A stretch of DNA of 64,000 bases from Dactylorhiza incarnata (Eukaryota > Streptophyta > Magnoliopsida > Asparagales > Orchidaceae). Of this stretch, positions 31,938 through 43,404 are shown one piece after another. The DNA is taken from contig JAWHQI010000148.1 in assembly GCA_033032865.1 (NCBI GenBank), positions 1,507,501 to 1,571,500 on the forward strand. Direction: 5' to 3'. The notes below the pieces were generated by a model, which saw only the letters and a program-made list of their open reading frames with translations, was not told the origin of the DNA and ran no database searches. The number at the start of each line of letters is the position of its first letter. Position 1 is the stretch's first letter. The position numbers were made by a program, and so were the translations under genes.

Positions 31938-33033
31938 TGTTGGAACATGGTCTTCCGCATCTCCTAGGTTTGAGTATAACAAATCATATGTGTATTTGAT
32001 CTTGTGTGTTTAAATGTGCAGGAAACAAGTCCATATGACTCAAGGATAACATAAGAAAGTTGCCCCCAGTTTTGAACCCAGAATTCCAACATACCCACTA
32101 GCGCCGGCAGTAGCACCAAGCGCAGGCACTAGCTATGATTAGCACAATTCCAGGAGCATCTTTATAGGCGCTAGCGCCAGGCGGTAGCGGATAGCGCAGG
32201 CGGTAGCGCGGAGCACAAGAGGCAATGTGGTAGGGTTTCCTTGGAATGAAGATACGCACGCATAGAATATTTCCTTAATGGGGATAGCGTCGGCGGTAGC
32301 GTTAGCACAAGCGTTAGCGATCTCTCCTATAAAAGGACCCCTCTACTCTCGTTTTGAATACACAAGTTTGAGAGAGGTTGAGTGTTAAAATTCCAGATCC
32401 TAATTCTGTCGAAAAGTGATCTCCCACCAAAGTTCTGTGAATTTTTGAAGGAGGATTTCTTCATGATGGATCCGAACGACGACTGCTTCAACAACGCTTA
32501 TTCTACAGTGGTTCTTCATCTCCAACTTCAGAAGTTCTTCAATGGGGAGTATTAATATTATTGTTGTATATTTTACATCTTTTCTTGTAATCGTTTAGTG
32601 AATTTGTCTCGTATTGGCGACTAGGTCTGGGTAGGACTTAGGGCAGAAATTCGCCTCGTGTTGGCGACTAGATCTAGGTTAGGTCTAGGGGGTGCTCGAG
32701 GTTTATATCCAGGGAAGAATTGGCTAGAGCGGCTTGAGACCATATCCGGGGAAGGATAAGCTAAAGCCACTGATTCGTGGGGATACGAGTCGGGATAGTA
32801 AATGAAAAATACTTTTACTATTCGCCTTCGATATCTAGCGTTATAAGAAGTCAAATTTTGTAACACTGCATTTCATATTAATAAAATCATGTCTCTATTT
32901 TATTTTACTTAATTTGTCTTTGTTTTGCACTATTTCAATCTCCCAATATTTCTAGCATATCAAAGTAACATAAATGTTTTAAAACCCTTATTCACCCCCC
33001 CCCCCCCCTCTAAGGACGTCTATCGATCCAACA
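31938..33033 (+). repeat. Element E 5' LTR (1096 bp)
   Basis: TGTTGGAACATGG...GATCCAACA. TATAAAAGG at 32328-32336. U3 carries GCGTTAGC/GCGCAGGC repeats (32100-32320); R/U5 carries two copies of a TTGGCGACTAG(G/A)TCT unit (32611-32695). A run of 14 C at 32995-33008 precedes TCTAAGGACG, the conserved copia LTR end motif. Confidence 0.85.
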
Positions 33034-33035
33034 AG

Positions 33036-33048
33036 TGGTATCAGAGCT
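33036..33048 (+). other. Primer-binding site of element E
   Basis: TGGTATCAGAGCT, an exact match to the plant tRNA-iMet primer site, two bases after the LTR end CCAACA. Confidence 0.92.
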
Positions 33049-33084
33049 AGGTTTTATTCCACAACGGTCTAATAACTGGGAATA

Positions 33085-34062
33085 ATGGCGTCTCATGATC
33101 TCGCTTTTCTAGAGGGTCAGGGTTTTAGTAGACCACCTCTTTTTACTGGGTCAGATTTCAACTACTGGAAAAATAGGATGATGTGTTTTCTTATGACCAT
33201 GGATGTAGAGGTTTGGAATATGGTAGAATTTCGGAACTCTCCTCCTACAATTGTAGTAGGAGAGGCTATAATTCAAAAACCTAAAGATAAATGGGACGAT
33301 AACGATAAACTCAAGTGCAAAAATAACGCAAAGGCAATGAACGCTTTATATTGTGCTTTAAATCGAACTGAATTTAATCGAATTTCTGCATGTGTAATTG
33401 TTTATGATATTTGGAACCAATTAGAAGTAACTCGTACATCACAGGTAAAAGATGCAAAGCTATTCCAACTAGAATCGGAATATGAAAAATTTAGGATGGA
33501 TGCTGAAGAAGACATCAACTCGATGTACACGCGCTTCACCAAGATCATCAACGCTTCAAAATCTCTTGGAAAGATCTACTCGGACGGCGACTTGGTCAGA
33601 AAAATTCTTCGCTCTCTACCTCTGAGGTTCAATCCAAAGGTGACGACCATCTCGGAGTCACACAACCTAAGAACGCTCCAGATCGAGAACCTTATTGGGA
33701 ATCTCAAAACCCATGAGGTAGAACTCCAGATTCAACACGATGAATACAACAAGGAGCCAAAGAAAATGGCGCTGACACTAAAGTCAATGAAGGAGAGCAT
33801 CGAAGATGATGAAGATGATGAAGATGAAGAAGGTCTCCTGGTGAAGAACTTCAGGAAGTTCATTAGAAATCCGGAAAGAAGGAACACCTTTCGAAAATAC
33901 TTCCAGAAGGATGCTCGACGAAAAGGGTCTTCCTCTTCATCAAAGAAAGAAAAGGAAAGTGAAGACGAAGAAGAAAGACCACCACCAGAGTTTTATCACT
34001 GCAGAAAGACCAGGCACATTCGAAGCCAGTGCCCAAAGTATCAAAAGGAGCAAAAAGAATGA
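33085..34062 (+). pseudogene. gag: Element E gag, first part
   Basis: Starts MASHDLAFLEGQGFSRPPLF with GSDFNYWKNRMMCFL, the copia gag N-terminal domain. Next NNAKAMNALYCALNRTEF and YDIWNQLEVTRTSQVK, then SMYTRFTKIINASKSLG, RSLPLRFNPKVT and LIGNLKTHEVEL (UBN2-type core). Ends in a lysine-rich tract and a decayed zinc knuckle FYHCRKTRHIRSQC, where the first Cys and the Gly are lost. An in-frame TGA (34060-34062) precedes the second part in the same frame. Confidence 0.9.
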
Positions 34063-34926
34063 TACAAAGTGAAGGAGAAAAAAAAAGTGTTGAAAGCCGC
34101 AACATGGGATGATTCTTCCTCTGAAGAATCAAGCGGATTTGAGTCAAGCAGCGAGGAGGAAGCAAACGTATGCTTGATGGGAAAAAACAACGATGACGAC
34201 ACCCGTGTTCTTAGTGACACTGAGGTAACTCCTCCCACCTTCGAAGAACTTTATGATGAATTTGTTCTAACCTGCAAAACCTATGAGAAAAGTATAGAAG
34301 ATAATATTATTTTAAATCGTGAAAATGAATCTATCATCAAAGAAAATCATAAGATTACAAAAAAAATAATTTCCTTTGAAAAGAGAAAGGTTTCTTGTCA
34401 AGAATGTGAGCACTCCTTATGTAAGGCAAAAGAACTTGAAGTTTCTCTTTCTAAGGCCCTCTCACAAACCAAAACTCTTACAAGAGAAAATGGGGACTTA
34501 GAGAGAAAACTAAAATCCTCTCTCTTACAAATTGAAAATAACAAAAAGGGCTTTGAAAATAAATGTGTCATGTTTGTTAAAGAAAATTCATCTCTTAAAA
34601 AACAAACTCATGACCTCAATATGACCATCAAAAAATTTGGAATTGGTCAAAAATCCCTAGACATGATTTTGGGAAACCAATGTTATGGTTCTAGAAAATT
34701 TGGGCTCGGATATCAAAGTGACCACTACCACCCGGCGCTAGCCACTAACTCCGGCGGCAGCCCATCATTTAAAAATTCTTTTGTTTTTTCTAAAAATCAA
34801 ACCTCATCCAGTAAGAGTAGTGTAGAATTTCAGAAAAGGGTCTCAACCTCCTTTATTTCGTGTGCAAACTGTCATAGGTTTGGACACATGTCGAGCTCTT
34901 GCAGGAAAATAAACAAGGATCTTTAA
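34063..34926 (+). pseudogene. gag: Element E gag, second part
   Basis: Same frame as the first part. An acidic serine-rich segment (DDSSSEESSGFESSSEEEANVCLM) leads into a long coiled coil (about 34230-34640), then a basic region and a second, intact zinc knuckle CANCHRFGHMSSSC. This extended C-terminal half is typical of SIRE-like gag proteins. Ends with TAA; protease follows in another frame. Confidence 0.8.
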
Positions 34927-35033
34927 AGCAAATCTGGGTACCCAAGGCATCCACCTATTCTATGGGTGGTACCTCTTGGGTATCCGGATCTTTACTCTCA
35001 TCTTCTTTCTAGATTTGCAGGAAGGCTAAGGAA

Positions 35034-35444
35034 ATGGAGGACGTGTGGTACTTGGACTCGGGCTGCTCTAAGCACATGACGGGGAACAAAGCAAAGTTCC
35101 TTAGCCTAGAAAAGAAGAAAGGAGGGATAGTAACCTTTAGAGATAACGGAAAAGGAAGGATCATGGGAGTCGGTATAGTGGGTAACGAATCCTTTCTTAT
35201 CTCTAATGTTCTTTATGTAAAAGGATTAAAACATAACTTAATATCTATTAGTCAATTGTGTGATAAAGGATTAGATGTCTTATTTGAGTCATCCACAAAT
35301 CTTTGTAAAATATTTAATCCTAACACAAAAGATGTTTTACTAATTGCACATAGAATTCACAACGTATATATAGTTTCCTTTCATTTTCTTTCCAAATCAT
35401 CTATAAAATGTTTTATAACTAAAAATGACGAGTTAGAACTATAG
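35034..35444 (+). pseudogene. pol: Element E pol: protease and pre-integrase region
   Basis: VWYLDSGCSKHMTGNKAKF carries the copia protease DSG active site. VTFRDNGKGRIMGVG and LYVKGLKHNLISISQLCDKG follow as in other copia polyproteins. It would cleave the Gag-Pol precursor. A stop after DELEL ends it; the GAG-pre-integrase sequence (HRRLGQAS...) continues downstream with one stop in between. Confidence 0.88.
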
Positions 35445-36580
35445 CATAGACGTTTAGGTCAAGCTAGTACAAAGCTCATTTTAAAACTAGCCAAAAAGGA
35501 ATTAATTAGAGGATTGCCAAAATTGAATGGAAATTTATCTTCACTATGCTCTCCATGTCAAAAAAGAAATTTACAAAAACCTCTTTTAAAAGCAAAAATG
35601 AAATTTCTACTACAAAACCTTTGCAATTAATTCATATGGATCTCTTTGGTCCCGATAGCACCGCAAGTCTTGGTGGTAGAATATATACATTTGTTCTAAT
35701 AGATGATTATTCTAGATATTGATGGACCTTATATCTCTCTTCCAAATCTAATGCATTTTGCAAATTTTCAAAATTATGTACTTGTATTCAAAATGAACTA
35801 GATTTAAAAATAAAATGCATTCGCTCAGATCATGGAGGAGAATTTGAAAATGAAAATTTTAAATCTTTCTGCAAAATGTTAGGTATTAAGCATGAGTTCT
35901 CCGCTCCACGCACACCTCAACAAAATGGTGTTGTAGAAAGAAAGAATAGGACAATTCAAGAACTAGCACATGATATGTTATCTGAATATAAATTATCTAA
36001 GTCTTTTTGGGCGGAAGCCGTAAACACATCATGTTATGTAATGAATAGAGTCATGTTTCGTCCATCTTTAAATCTCACACCATATGAACTATATTATCAA
36101 AAGAAACCTAACGTATCATATTTTAAAGTATTTGGTTGTAAATGCTTTATTCTAAATACAAAAGATGCCTTAGGAAAGTTTGATGAAAAATGTGATGAAG
36201 GAATATTTCTTGGATACTCTTCAACTAGTAAAGCTTATAGAATATTTAACAAAAGAACAAGTAAGGTTGAAGAGTCTATTAATGTACAATTTGATGAATT
36301 TATTCCTTGTGTAGAAAGACTTCCTACAGGTACAAATGATGAACCTTTGCCATCTTTGGAGCACGACGAAGAGGAACCTTCCAAAGAAGAGGAGAAGGAG
36401 GCCAAGGAAGATGAATATGTACCCCAAAGCGTCTTAAACTTCTCAAAAAATCATCCAAAGGAGCTAGTTATTGGGGAACTCGATCTTCTCTTCATGAAAC
36501 GTTTTCAAATATTTGCTTTGTTTCCGAAATTGAACCTAAAAATATTTCAACCGCTTTAAATGACGAATTTTGATTTTTGG
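35445..36580 (+). pseudogene. pol: Element E pol: integrase
   Basis: Zinc-binding part near 35450-35570 (RLGQAS, CSPCQK). The core includes HMDLFGP (about 35635), IDDYSRY followed by a stop in place of Trp, IRSDHGGEFEN (about 35820) and the ORF from 35876 with EFSAPRTPQQNGVVERKNRT, giving the D, D and E. Then AEAVNTSCYVMNRV, PYELYYQKKPNVSYFKVFGCKC and FLGYSSTSKAYRIFN. An acidic linker to RT is present (EEEPSKEEEKEA). Several stops and frameshifts. Confidence 0.85.
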
Positions 36581-37500
36581 CTATGAATGAAGAGTTAGAT
36601 CAATTTGAAATAAATAAAGTTTGGAACCTAGTAGAACGTCCATCTAATCATCCCGTTGTTGGCGTAAAATGGATCTTTAAAAATAAATTAGATGGTGAAT
36701 GATTACAAGAAATAAAGCTCGCTTAGTCGCTCAAGGATTTTCTCAAATCGAGGGGGTAGATTTTGAAGAAACGTTTGCACCCGTTGCTCGCTTAGAATCT
36801 ATACGAATATTTTTGGCATTTGCGAGTTTTAAAAGGATTAAATTATTTCAAATGGATGTCAAAAGTGCTTTTTTAAACGGGTTTATAAAAGAAGAAGTTT
36901 AAACAAGCCCCCAATTTATAAATGAAAATTTTCCAAATCATGTTTATAAACTAGAAAAAGCACTTTATGGTTTAAAATAAGCGCCTCATGCATGGTATGA
37001 TAGACTTACATTATTTTTATTAAAGCATGATTATGTCATGGGAAGTGCCGACAACACACTCTTCATTAAGCATAATAATAACGATTTAATTATCTTACAA
37101 ATATATGTTGATGATATCATTTTTGGAGCCACTAATGAAGAGTTGTGTAATGAAGTAGTCTTAGTAATGAAAAATGATTTTTAAATAAGCCTTGTAAGAG
37201 AACTTTCTTATTTTTTTAGTTTTCAAATTTCACAACAAAATGATGGTATCTTTATCTGCCAAACAAAATATGTTCACGATATGCTTAAACGATTTGGATT
37301 CGAAAATCTTAAACAAGCTTCTACACCTATGAGTGTAACTTTAAAATTAGGAAAAGATGAATCTAGAATTTCTATTGATCAAACTTTATATAGAGGTATG
37401 ATTGGATCTCTTCTTTACTTAAGTGCATCTAGACCAGATATATTGTTGTCGTATGTTTATGTGCTCGCTTTCAAGCCAATCCAAAAGAATCTCATTTAAA
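36581..37500 (+). pseudogene. pol: Element E pol: reverse transcriptase
   Basis: RVT_2-type (copia) RT. NEELDQFEINKVWNLVERP and VGVKWIFKNKLDG, then [31 protein letters not shown] and [14 protein letters not shown] (36699-36902), ALYGLK, and the catalytic YVDDIIFG (about 37105). Later LKQASTPMSVTLKLGKDE and GMIGSLLYLSASRPDI (37281-37499). At least four stops break it. Confidence 0.85.
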
Positions 37501-38050
37501 AGCGGTAAAACGTATTTTTCGTTATCTATTAGGGTCATCTAAATTAGGATTATGGTACGCACACAATGATTCATTTACACTTCACGGCTATTCTGATTCG
37601 GATTACGCCAGTTGTTCACTAGATCAAAAAAACACTAGCGGTACTTGTCACTTTTTAGGACCCTCATTAGTTGCTTGGTCTAGTAGGAAACAATCTTCGG
37701 TTGCACTCTCCACCATGGAAGCCGAATACATCGCTCTTGGGAGTTCTTGTGCACAAGCTTTATGGATAAGCCAAACTCTAGAGGATTTTGGTTTTCATCT
37801 CAAAAACATTGATCTCAAATGTGACAACAAAAGTGTCATTGATCTTACAAATAATCTCGTACACCACTCTAGATCCAAACACATAGATGATCGTCATCAT
37901 TTCATTAGGGATCATATTAAAAAGAGCATGTAAAAGTAAGTTTCATTAGTACCGACTCCCAACTTGCTGACATATTCACTAAACCTCTTCCCGATGCAAG
38001 ATTTTGATTACTACGACTTGAATTAGGTGTCCTAGATCTTTCGGGTTAAA
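37501..38050 (+). pseudogene. pol: Element E pol: RNase H
   Basis: GYSDSDYASCSLDQKNTSGTC, VAWSSRKQSSVALSTMEAEYIAL, DLKCDNKSVIDLTNN and KHIDDRHHFIRDHIKK are the copia RNase H blocks with the acidic active-site residues. The end (TFTKPL-like, about 37975) is frameshifted. The polyprotein would stop near 38045. Confidence 0.85.
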
Positions 38051-39307
38051 TCATATTCTTAAACGCAATGGTTTTATTCAATTTTTACCTATCTAAACAT
38101 CTCAAATCTTCTGAAATTTATGCATAAAACTAAACTTTGGTCACTTAACCAATATCAAAAATTAGATTTTTCAAAATAAAATCTTTCTCTTTAATAATTT
38201 GAAAAGGATGAATATGAATTTTCTCATAATACTTCACTTACATCATCATGAATAATTAATTATGAGTACTTAATCTCTTATGGTATAACATTGTATCCAA
38301 ACTCATTGTCCTAGCATCACCCCTTAGTACATATTCAATTAAGTATCCTTACTAGGTATATCATTTACAATGTAATTCTAAGATTAGAAAAATTTGAAAT
38401 TTGAAACTCATGATAACTATGTGGTTTTTAAAAATCTACATAATTCACTAAAATGCTTAAGTAAAAGCACTAGATTGCAATGCATGATCTCTACAATGTT
38501 TTCTTTACTTGAAATATGAATTAGTTACATTGTAGCTATTATCTCTTTGAGTATGTCTAATCATGCTTGCCTTTAGTTGTTGAAAAATTTTCAAGGTTAA
38601 TGCTCATTACATGTGAAAATTCTAGAAAAATTGTTTGCATTTTTTTTTCAAAATCCAAAACTAAAAATCAAGAAACTTTCTCTAAAAATTAAAACGATTA
38701 TCTTGGTTACTTTGTTTTTTTCGCACTATTAATTTGATCGTGTATTTTTACCATGTTTTATCATACTTATTTCAAGTCTTAACTCTGTGGCCCTTTCATC
38801 ACTTGTATTTTAAAACTCTTTTTCATTTTTTTAACAAGTGGTAGACTTGTCTAGTAAAGTACAATTGATTTTTTGCTACTTACATGCTTATCATATGTTT
38901 TTCCGCTGCATTAAATCTCATTATGCTCGATCATGTCTTCCTCTATTGTACAACAAAACTCTTAACCCTCTCTTGGTGTCCCAACTCTCACTTGTTTACC
39001 TTATTCTAGCATTGTTTTGTTTCACTCCTCCCCTTTTTGCTAATAACAAAAGGGGGAGAATAAAATGATAAATCTTAAATGATTAAGAAGTAGGATTCAC
39101 TATATCAAGGGAAAGCATAAATCTATTCTATGGGAGCATACACTAAGGGGGAGCACTTAAATAGGGCGAGCATATTTCTATACAAAGAATATTTGTTATA
39201 ACAATCTCTAAGTAGCATAAGTGGCATATCTCTTTTTAAAACACATCATTTACCTTTTGAAATCTGATTTATCTTAATTGGATTTGTAATTATCAAAAGG
39301 GTGAGAT
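38051..39307 (+). other. Element E 3' noncoding region with purine tracts
   Basis: AT-rich; no ORF with a recognisable product. Purine tracts CAAAAGGGGGAGAA (about 39047), CTAAGGGGGAGC (39136) and the terminal CAAAAGGGTGAGAT (39295-39307), which directly precedes the 3' LTR and is the likely PPT. Multiple GGGGGAG tracts are usual in SIRE-like elements. Confidence 0.7.
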
Positions 39308-40075
39308 TATTGGAACACGGTTTTCCGCATCTCTTTGGTTTGAGAATAACAAATATTACTTGTATTTGATCTAGTTTGTCATTGTGTTTTTAGTATGTAG
39401 GATTGAACAAGTGATGAAGTGTTGGTCTGGACTAACTCAATTGCTGAAAAGATAGGATGTGGTCTAACGCCAGGAGTTAGATCCAACCCCGGCGTTGACA
39501 CTCAATCTCACCAGCATGAAAATGGTATGGAGGGAAGCTGCAGTGATTGAAGGTGCATTTTGGGATTGATTTGACCTAACGTTTGCGTTAGCCTTAACGC
39601 CAGCATTAGGCTTGCCTAAAATGAGATGTTTCCAAACATGCAAAATCTCCTTCCCTGGAATGTTGATTCGAGCCATCAAAACATTTCTATACAGAGTCAA
39701 CACCAGGCGTTAGCCCTAACGTCGGCGTTAACTCTCTCTCCTATAAATATGTGGCATTCATTTCTATTCATTTACATAATTAAAGGAGGCATATTCTAGC
39801 ACTCTGAATTATTTGTGAGGGCCATATTTCTAGACCACAAAGATCTCACATTCAATTTCAAGAGAAGAAATCAAAGGAGGCTTGGATCAACGCTAACTCA
39901 ATGCGATGAACGCACGCTTCGACTTCAATGAACTTCAACGATTCTTCGTCATCTCCTTCAAATTTACTCTTAGGGAGTTTTATATTTGTATTTCAAATTT
40001 TTGTAACCTTTTTTATCTTTGTGATTGGTTCCGGAATTCGTCGCGGTTGTTGGCGAATTGGTTCGTGTGTTACTA
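39308..40075 (+). repeat. Element E 3' LTR, diverged and truncated
   Basis: TATTGGAACACGGTTTTCCGC corresponds to TGTTGGAACATGGTCTTCCGC of the 5' LTR. Similarity then falls: the GCGTTAGC-type boxes become TAACGCC(A/G)G-type boxes (39460-39740) and CCTATAAATATG (39738-39749) replaces TATAAAAGG. The last matching part is the TTGTTGGCGA...TTACTAG stretch at 40040-40075. The terminal CCAACA is missing. Confidence 0.6.
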
Positions 40076-40405
40076 GCAAACTTATTATGGCTTTTAGCAA
40101 ACCATATAAAACCCGGTTCAAAGAAATTAGGCATTTTTCCAATCCTAAAAAACTACTAGAAAACAAGTTTTGCGCTCCATGGCCGAAACTCCTCTCCCGA
40201 TTTCATTGTTCTCCCGATTCCAGCCGTCTTCCAGCTAGAGACTTCCTGTTTCCTGCACGTTCTTGTGATTCCAATCAGTCTCCACTCTTTTTCGTCGTTC
40301 ACCCTCCTGATTCCATCGCTCTCACGAAAGCATTCTCGTGATTCCTTGGCGTTCTTGCTGTTCCAGATCTGGCGTAACTCGACCACTCTCCGTCGAGGTA
40401 TGTAG
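40076..40405 (+). promoter_or_regulatory. Possible relic promoter and 5' exon ahead of solo LTR
   Basis: CCATATAAAACCCGG (about 40103-40117) looks like a TATA box. The downstream 280 bp are C/T-rich and end CGTCGAG followed by GTATGTAG, a plausible splice donor now split by solo LTR S. After the LTR, T-rich intron-like sequence follows (41403 on). The only ATG frame, at about 40180, encodes 19 residues before a stop. A relic gene 5' end is possible but unproven. Confidence 0.3.
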
Positions 40406-41397
40406 TGTTGGGTTTTCTATAACGTCACATCAGATGTGCACAGTGGAAATAAAACAAGAACAACCCAAAAGAGTTACGGATCTTGCGACTTCATGAATCA
40501 AGTAAAAGAAGAAGCAACACATTGCAATATACCTAAAAGGGATTGAGTCAACACTCAACCGAGATGCTCCAAGGTCTGATCCCAAAAACGAACTCTAAGT
40601 TCCAAGTACTGAAATGAATCAGCACCTCTATAGGAATGCACACAGTGAAGGAGAACCCCATGACTCTTGTCCAACAAGAGCTGGGATGGAGGAAGAATGT
40701 CCTCTGCGTCTCCCACGAACTGCTAGGTCCGACGACAGGGAGCGGCGGCGGCGATCTCGCGGAATGTTGAGACCTATGCGGAACTATTCCGCTTCGGCTC
40801 TGATAGTTTCTTGAAAGGATTATCGCTCCAGAAAACCTAATCGTTTCCCGTTTTATACTCAAGTTATAAAACACATTATCCGCAGACCAGAGACTTAATT
40901 GGAGTTCAATGTGTATCGTCGAAACAATTCGACGCAACGTCGATTACAAGAATTGCGTCGAGACAATCTCGACGCAACGTCGAGTACACTGCGTCGAGAC
41001 ATTGTCAACGCAGTGTCGAATATAATCTGTCTGTCGAGACAATTCGATGCAACATAAAGTCCAAGACTTGCATCGAGACAATCTCGACGCAACATCGAGT
41101 ACACTGCGTCGAGACAATCTCAACGCAGCGTCGAATACAAGACTTGCGTCGAGACAATCTCGGCGCAACGTCAAGTACACCACGCCAAGAGAATCTCGAC
41201 GCAGCGTCGAGTACAATTCGACGCAACTCCAATCAGTTACAGGATTGGTTCTCCACTCATATCCAATATGAGTAAGACTAACACAATTCATCATCCAACT
41301 TCTCCAACACTCTTATGTGTGATCCTATAGGCTCATATTGCGTTTGCAGTAAGACTAACTGGTTGATTGCTTTGAGATCACCTTAGGAATACCAACA
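40406..41397 (-). mobile_element. Solo LTR S (992 bp) with perfect TSD
   Basis: TGTTGGG at 40406 and CCAACA ending 41397 are bracketed by a perfect 5-bp duplication TGTAG (40401-40405 and 41398-41402). No internal domain, so it arose by LTR-LTR recombination. A minus-strand TATA box (GAGTATAAAACGGG) at about 40852-40866 gives the orientation. U3 is an array of TCGACGCAACGTCGA palindromes (40929-41226). Probably the same broad copia group as A, B and C. Confidence 0.88.
40916..41226. repeat. TCGACG-CAA-CGTCGA palindrome array in solo LTR S
   Basis: At least eight CGTCGAGACAATCTCGACGC-type units, with 15-bp hyphenated palindromes TCGACGCAACGTCGA at 40929-40943 and 40969-40983. Spacing between units is 35-55 bp. 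Located upstream of the TATA box on the minus strand. Confidence 0.85.
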
Positions 41398-41402
41398 TGT
41401 AG

Positions 41403-42384
41403 TTCTTGTTATTGCATCCGCATCTTTATTTTTTCCTCTATAATTCCTACTAGTTATTTTTTAAGATCTGGTCTGTTGCTCTAGATTTTCCTTGATATTT
41501 TTTTGATTTATTGCCGATTCCTACTCATTTGGAGAGTATGAGTTCCTGCTCTGTTTTTATTACAGATTTCTTGCATTAAAATTTCAGATCTTGCACATTT
41601 CGTTTCAAAACTTGCTCGTTTTTGGAAGAGTAGGATTTCCTACTCGTCTTAAATTTCAAGGTCATAGATTTTGTTGCAAATTTCTTGCAAATTGTTTGGT
41701 TTCCATTACATGTATTGCTCCTTCACTGTCATAGAGTTTGTTTCAGGTTTCTTGTATCTTGCTAATTTCTTGCATCATGCTCGTCGACCTAATATTATAT
41801 GAATGCAAATAAACACAGTTGAAGCATATCATACCCCAAGAGTTTACTTTAAGATGTTTTTTTTTGTGATTTGCTAGTAACCGAATGATTTTCAAATAGC
41901 CACTTTTGATTTGTTGAATTTGCTAGTAGTAATGATTTGTTAAAAGCGAAAATGAAATTGCCACTAATAGCACCCAGAAAAATCATATAATAAAGGAGCA
42001 ACTTTTAGGCGCCTAGAAGCACCATGAACACCTTAAATATTAAATTTTGAACTAGATTTTTTCTTTGAAAATGATTGAAATGCTATTATAAATAAGATTT
42101 GTCAAGAAAAAATTTTCACCTCGTTCTATGGCTTTTTCTGTTTGGCACCGATTTTTCTTAATGATTTTATTTTACAGTGCAAATTAAAGTACTCTTAATC
42201 GAGTAATAATGGCTCCAAAGAGTTTTTTTTGCGTAAAAACCATATTTATGATTACAATTTTCAGTCTATTACAGAAAAATAATTACTCATTTGGTTCAAA
42301 AATGAGAAACTTAGGTGATCCCAGCGAATCTATCATAGGTGCTCCCAGGCTCAAAATATTTCTTAGAAGGGACCGAAACTGGTA
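41403..42384. other. T-rich intron-like stretch without recognisable gene
   Basis: No coding signal that I can support. High T content and repeated TTGC/TTTCTTGCA motifs on the plus strand give an intron-like look. A short open frame at 42209-42415 is antisense to the end of the reticulon-like exon and is not credible. Confidence 0.4.
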
Positions 42385-42551
42385 TCAACTTAATTTGCTT
42401 TTATCCATAATATAGTTCATCTTTCTTGAACAGTTCTCGTCCATTTTTTCATATAGAAGCATGACCTTTGCATTAAACAAGTACAGGTATTTCTCAATGA
42501 TATCTTCATACTTCTCATATAATACTGGGATAGTAAACATAACAGCGAGAC
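42385..42551 (-). pseudogene. Reticulon-like protein, terminal exon fragment
   Basis: On the minus strand a pyrimidine tract and acceptor (TTTTTTTTGCCAG) is followed at 42551 by a frame reading LAVMFTIPVLYEKYED, then LYEKMDENC, to a stop at 42385. The PVLYEKYED block is the hallmark just after the last membrane segment of plant reticulon-like (RTNLB) proteins, and LYEKMD resembles the LYKKFD stretch of the RTNLB17-23 group. Reticulons shape tubular ER. Upstream exons would lie to the right on this strand; none is visible before the LINE relic at 43405, so this is probably a gene fragment or relic. It is the only host gene trace I find. Confidence 0.55.
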
Positions 42552-43404
42552 CTGGCAAAAAAAATTAAACATTAATATTTTTTAAATTAAATATGAAACA
42601 AGATCATAGTGTAGTGCTCTTCACAATCTTGGATTACATCAACAAATTCTAGTGCAAATCCAAAACAAGGTGCATGTTGGTGCAAGAAAATACTGTGTTA
42701 GTCGCTCTAAGAGAGCACTCCCTTAGTTGGCTATAATTTTGCGACGCGTGCTCATGTAAGTAAAAAAAATTCAACAGGTTACTTCTAGCACTAGTTTAAT
42801 TTCTCACATAGACTGGTATATGCTTACCTCACTATGCTCTCATTTGCTGATTACAATACACTCAAATGTGCGTACATAAACTCACATATGCCAACATACC
42901 CTCGTACACTTAAGCTACACTCTCAGACACCTGCATATGCTCATGAACTTGCAAAAAGGGAATCAAAGAAAATAACAGAGAAAAAGGAATAAAATGGAAA
43001 AATAAGACTATTAAATAATCTTATCAATGGAACTTTCAGGATTAAAGAGGATGCTTAACTGATTGGAATAAAAAAGAATTTGATACCAATGTTTGGGAAT
43101 ATAAGAGACGTTTATGGTTGAGAATTATAGAGAAATCAGATGTAAGAGCTATACAAAAAGTTATGGAGTGTAAATCTAACATATTTAAAAAAAAAATATC
43201 AAAGCATCAATTTAGTTTCAGGGATATACTATGGAAAGTGAATTTTGTTGAGATTGTAAATATGTAAAGAGTCATCGTATAGCCCGAATGCGGCATCTAG
43301 GTAAGAACCGATGCACCTGCATATGCAAGAGAACATGGGTGTGGTGTTAAATAGGCAAGAGTCATCACTTATTAGACATTTTAGAAAAGTAGATCGCAAG
43401 ATTT
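42552..43404. other. Noncoding stretch between reticulon-like relic and LINE
   Basis: AT-rich; nothing firmly identifiable. Around 43058-43260 a plus-strand frame reads WNKKEFDTNVWEYKRRL before stops, which faintly recalls LINE RT-linker sequence, but I do not call it. Confidence 0.35.

Larger units (their letters stand above)
31938..40075 (+). mobile_element. Element E: SIRE-like Ty1/copia retrotransposon, degraded
   Basis: Order 5' LTR, iMet primer site, two-part gag, protease, integrase, RT, RNase H, a long AT-rich 3' region with GGGGGAG tracts, and 3' LTR. Integrase before RT defines Ty1/copia. The long gag with acidic and coiled-coil sections and repeated GGGGGAG tracts suggest the SIRE/Maximus lineage. 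The two LTRs are homologous but clearly diverged. No accessory ORF is found between RNase H and the 3' LTR. The right boundary is approximate. Confidence 0.85.

Noticed and set aside
40076..40405. Functional host gene with 5' exon and intron
   Set aside because: Only a 19-codon frame, and the donor is split by a solo LTR; no downstream exon found.
42209..42415. ORF beginning MAPKS, similar to the accessory protein start
   Set aside because: Similarity is limited to four residues; it is antisense to the end of the reticulon-like exon and shares no later motif.
43058..43260. L1-type LINE RT linker
   Set aside because: A single short motif (WNKKEFD) without any neighbouring RT block.
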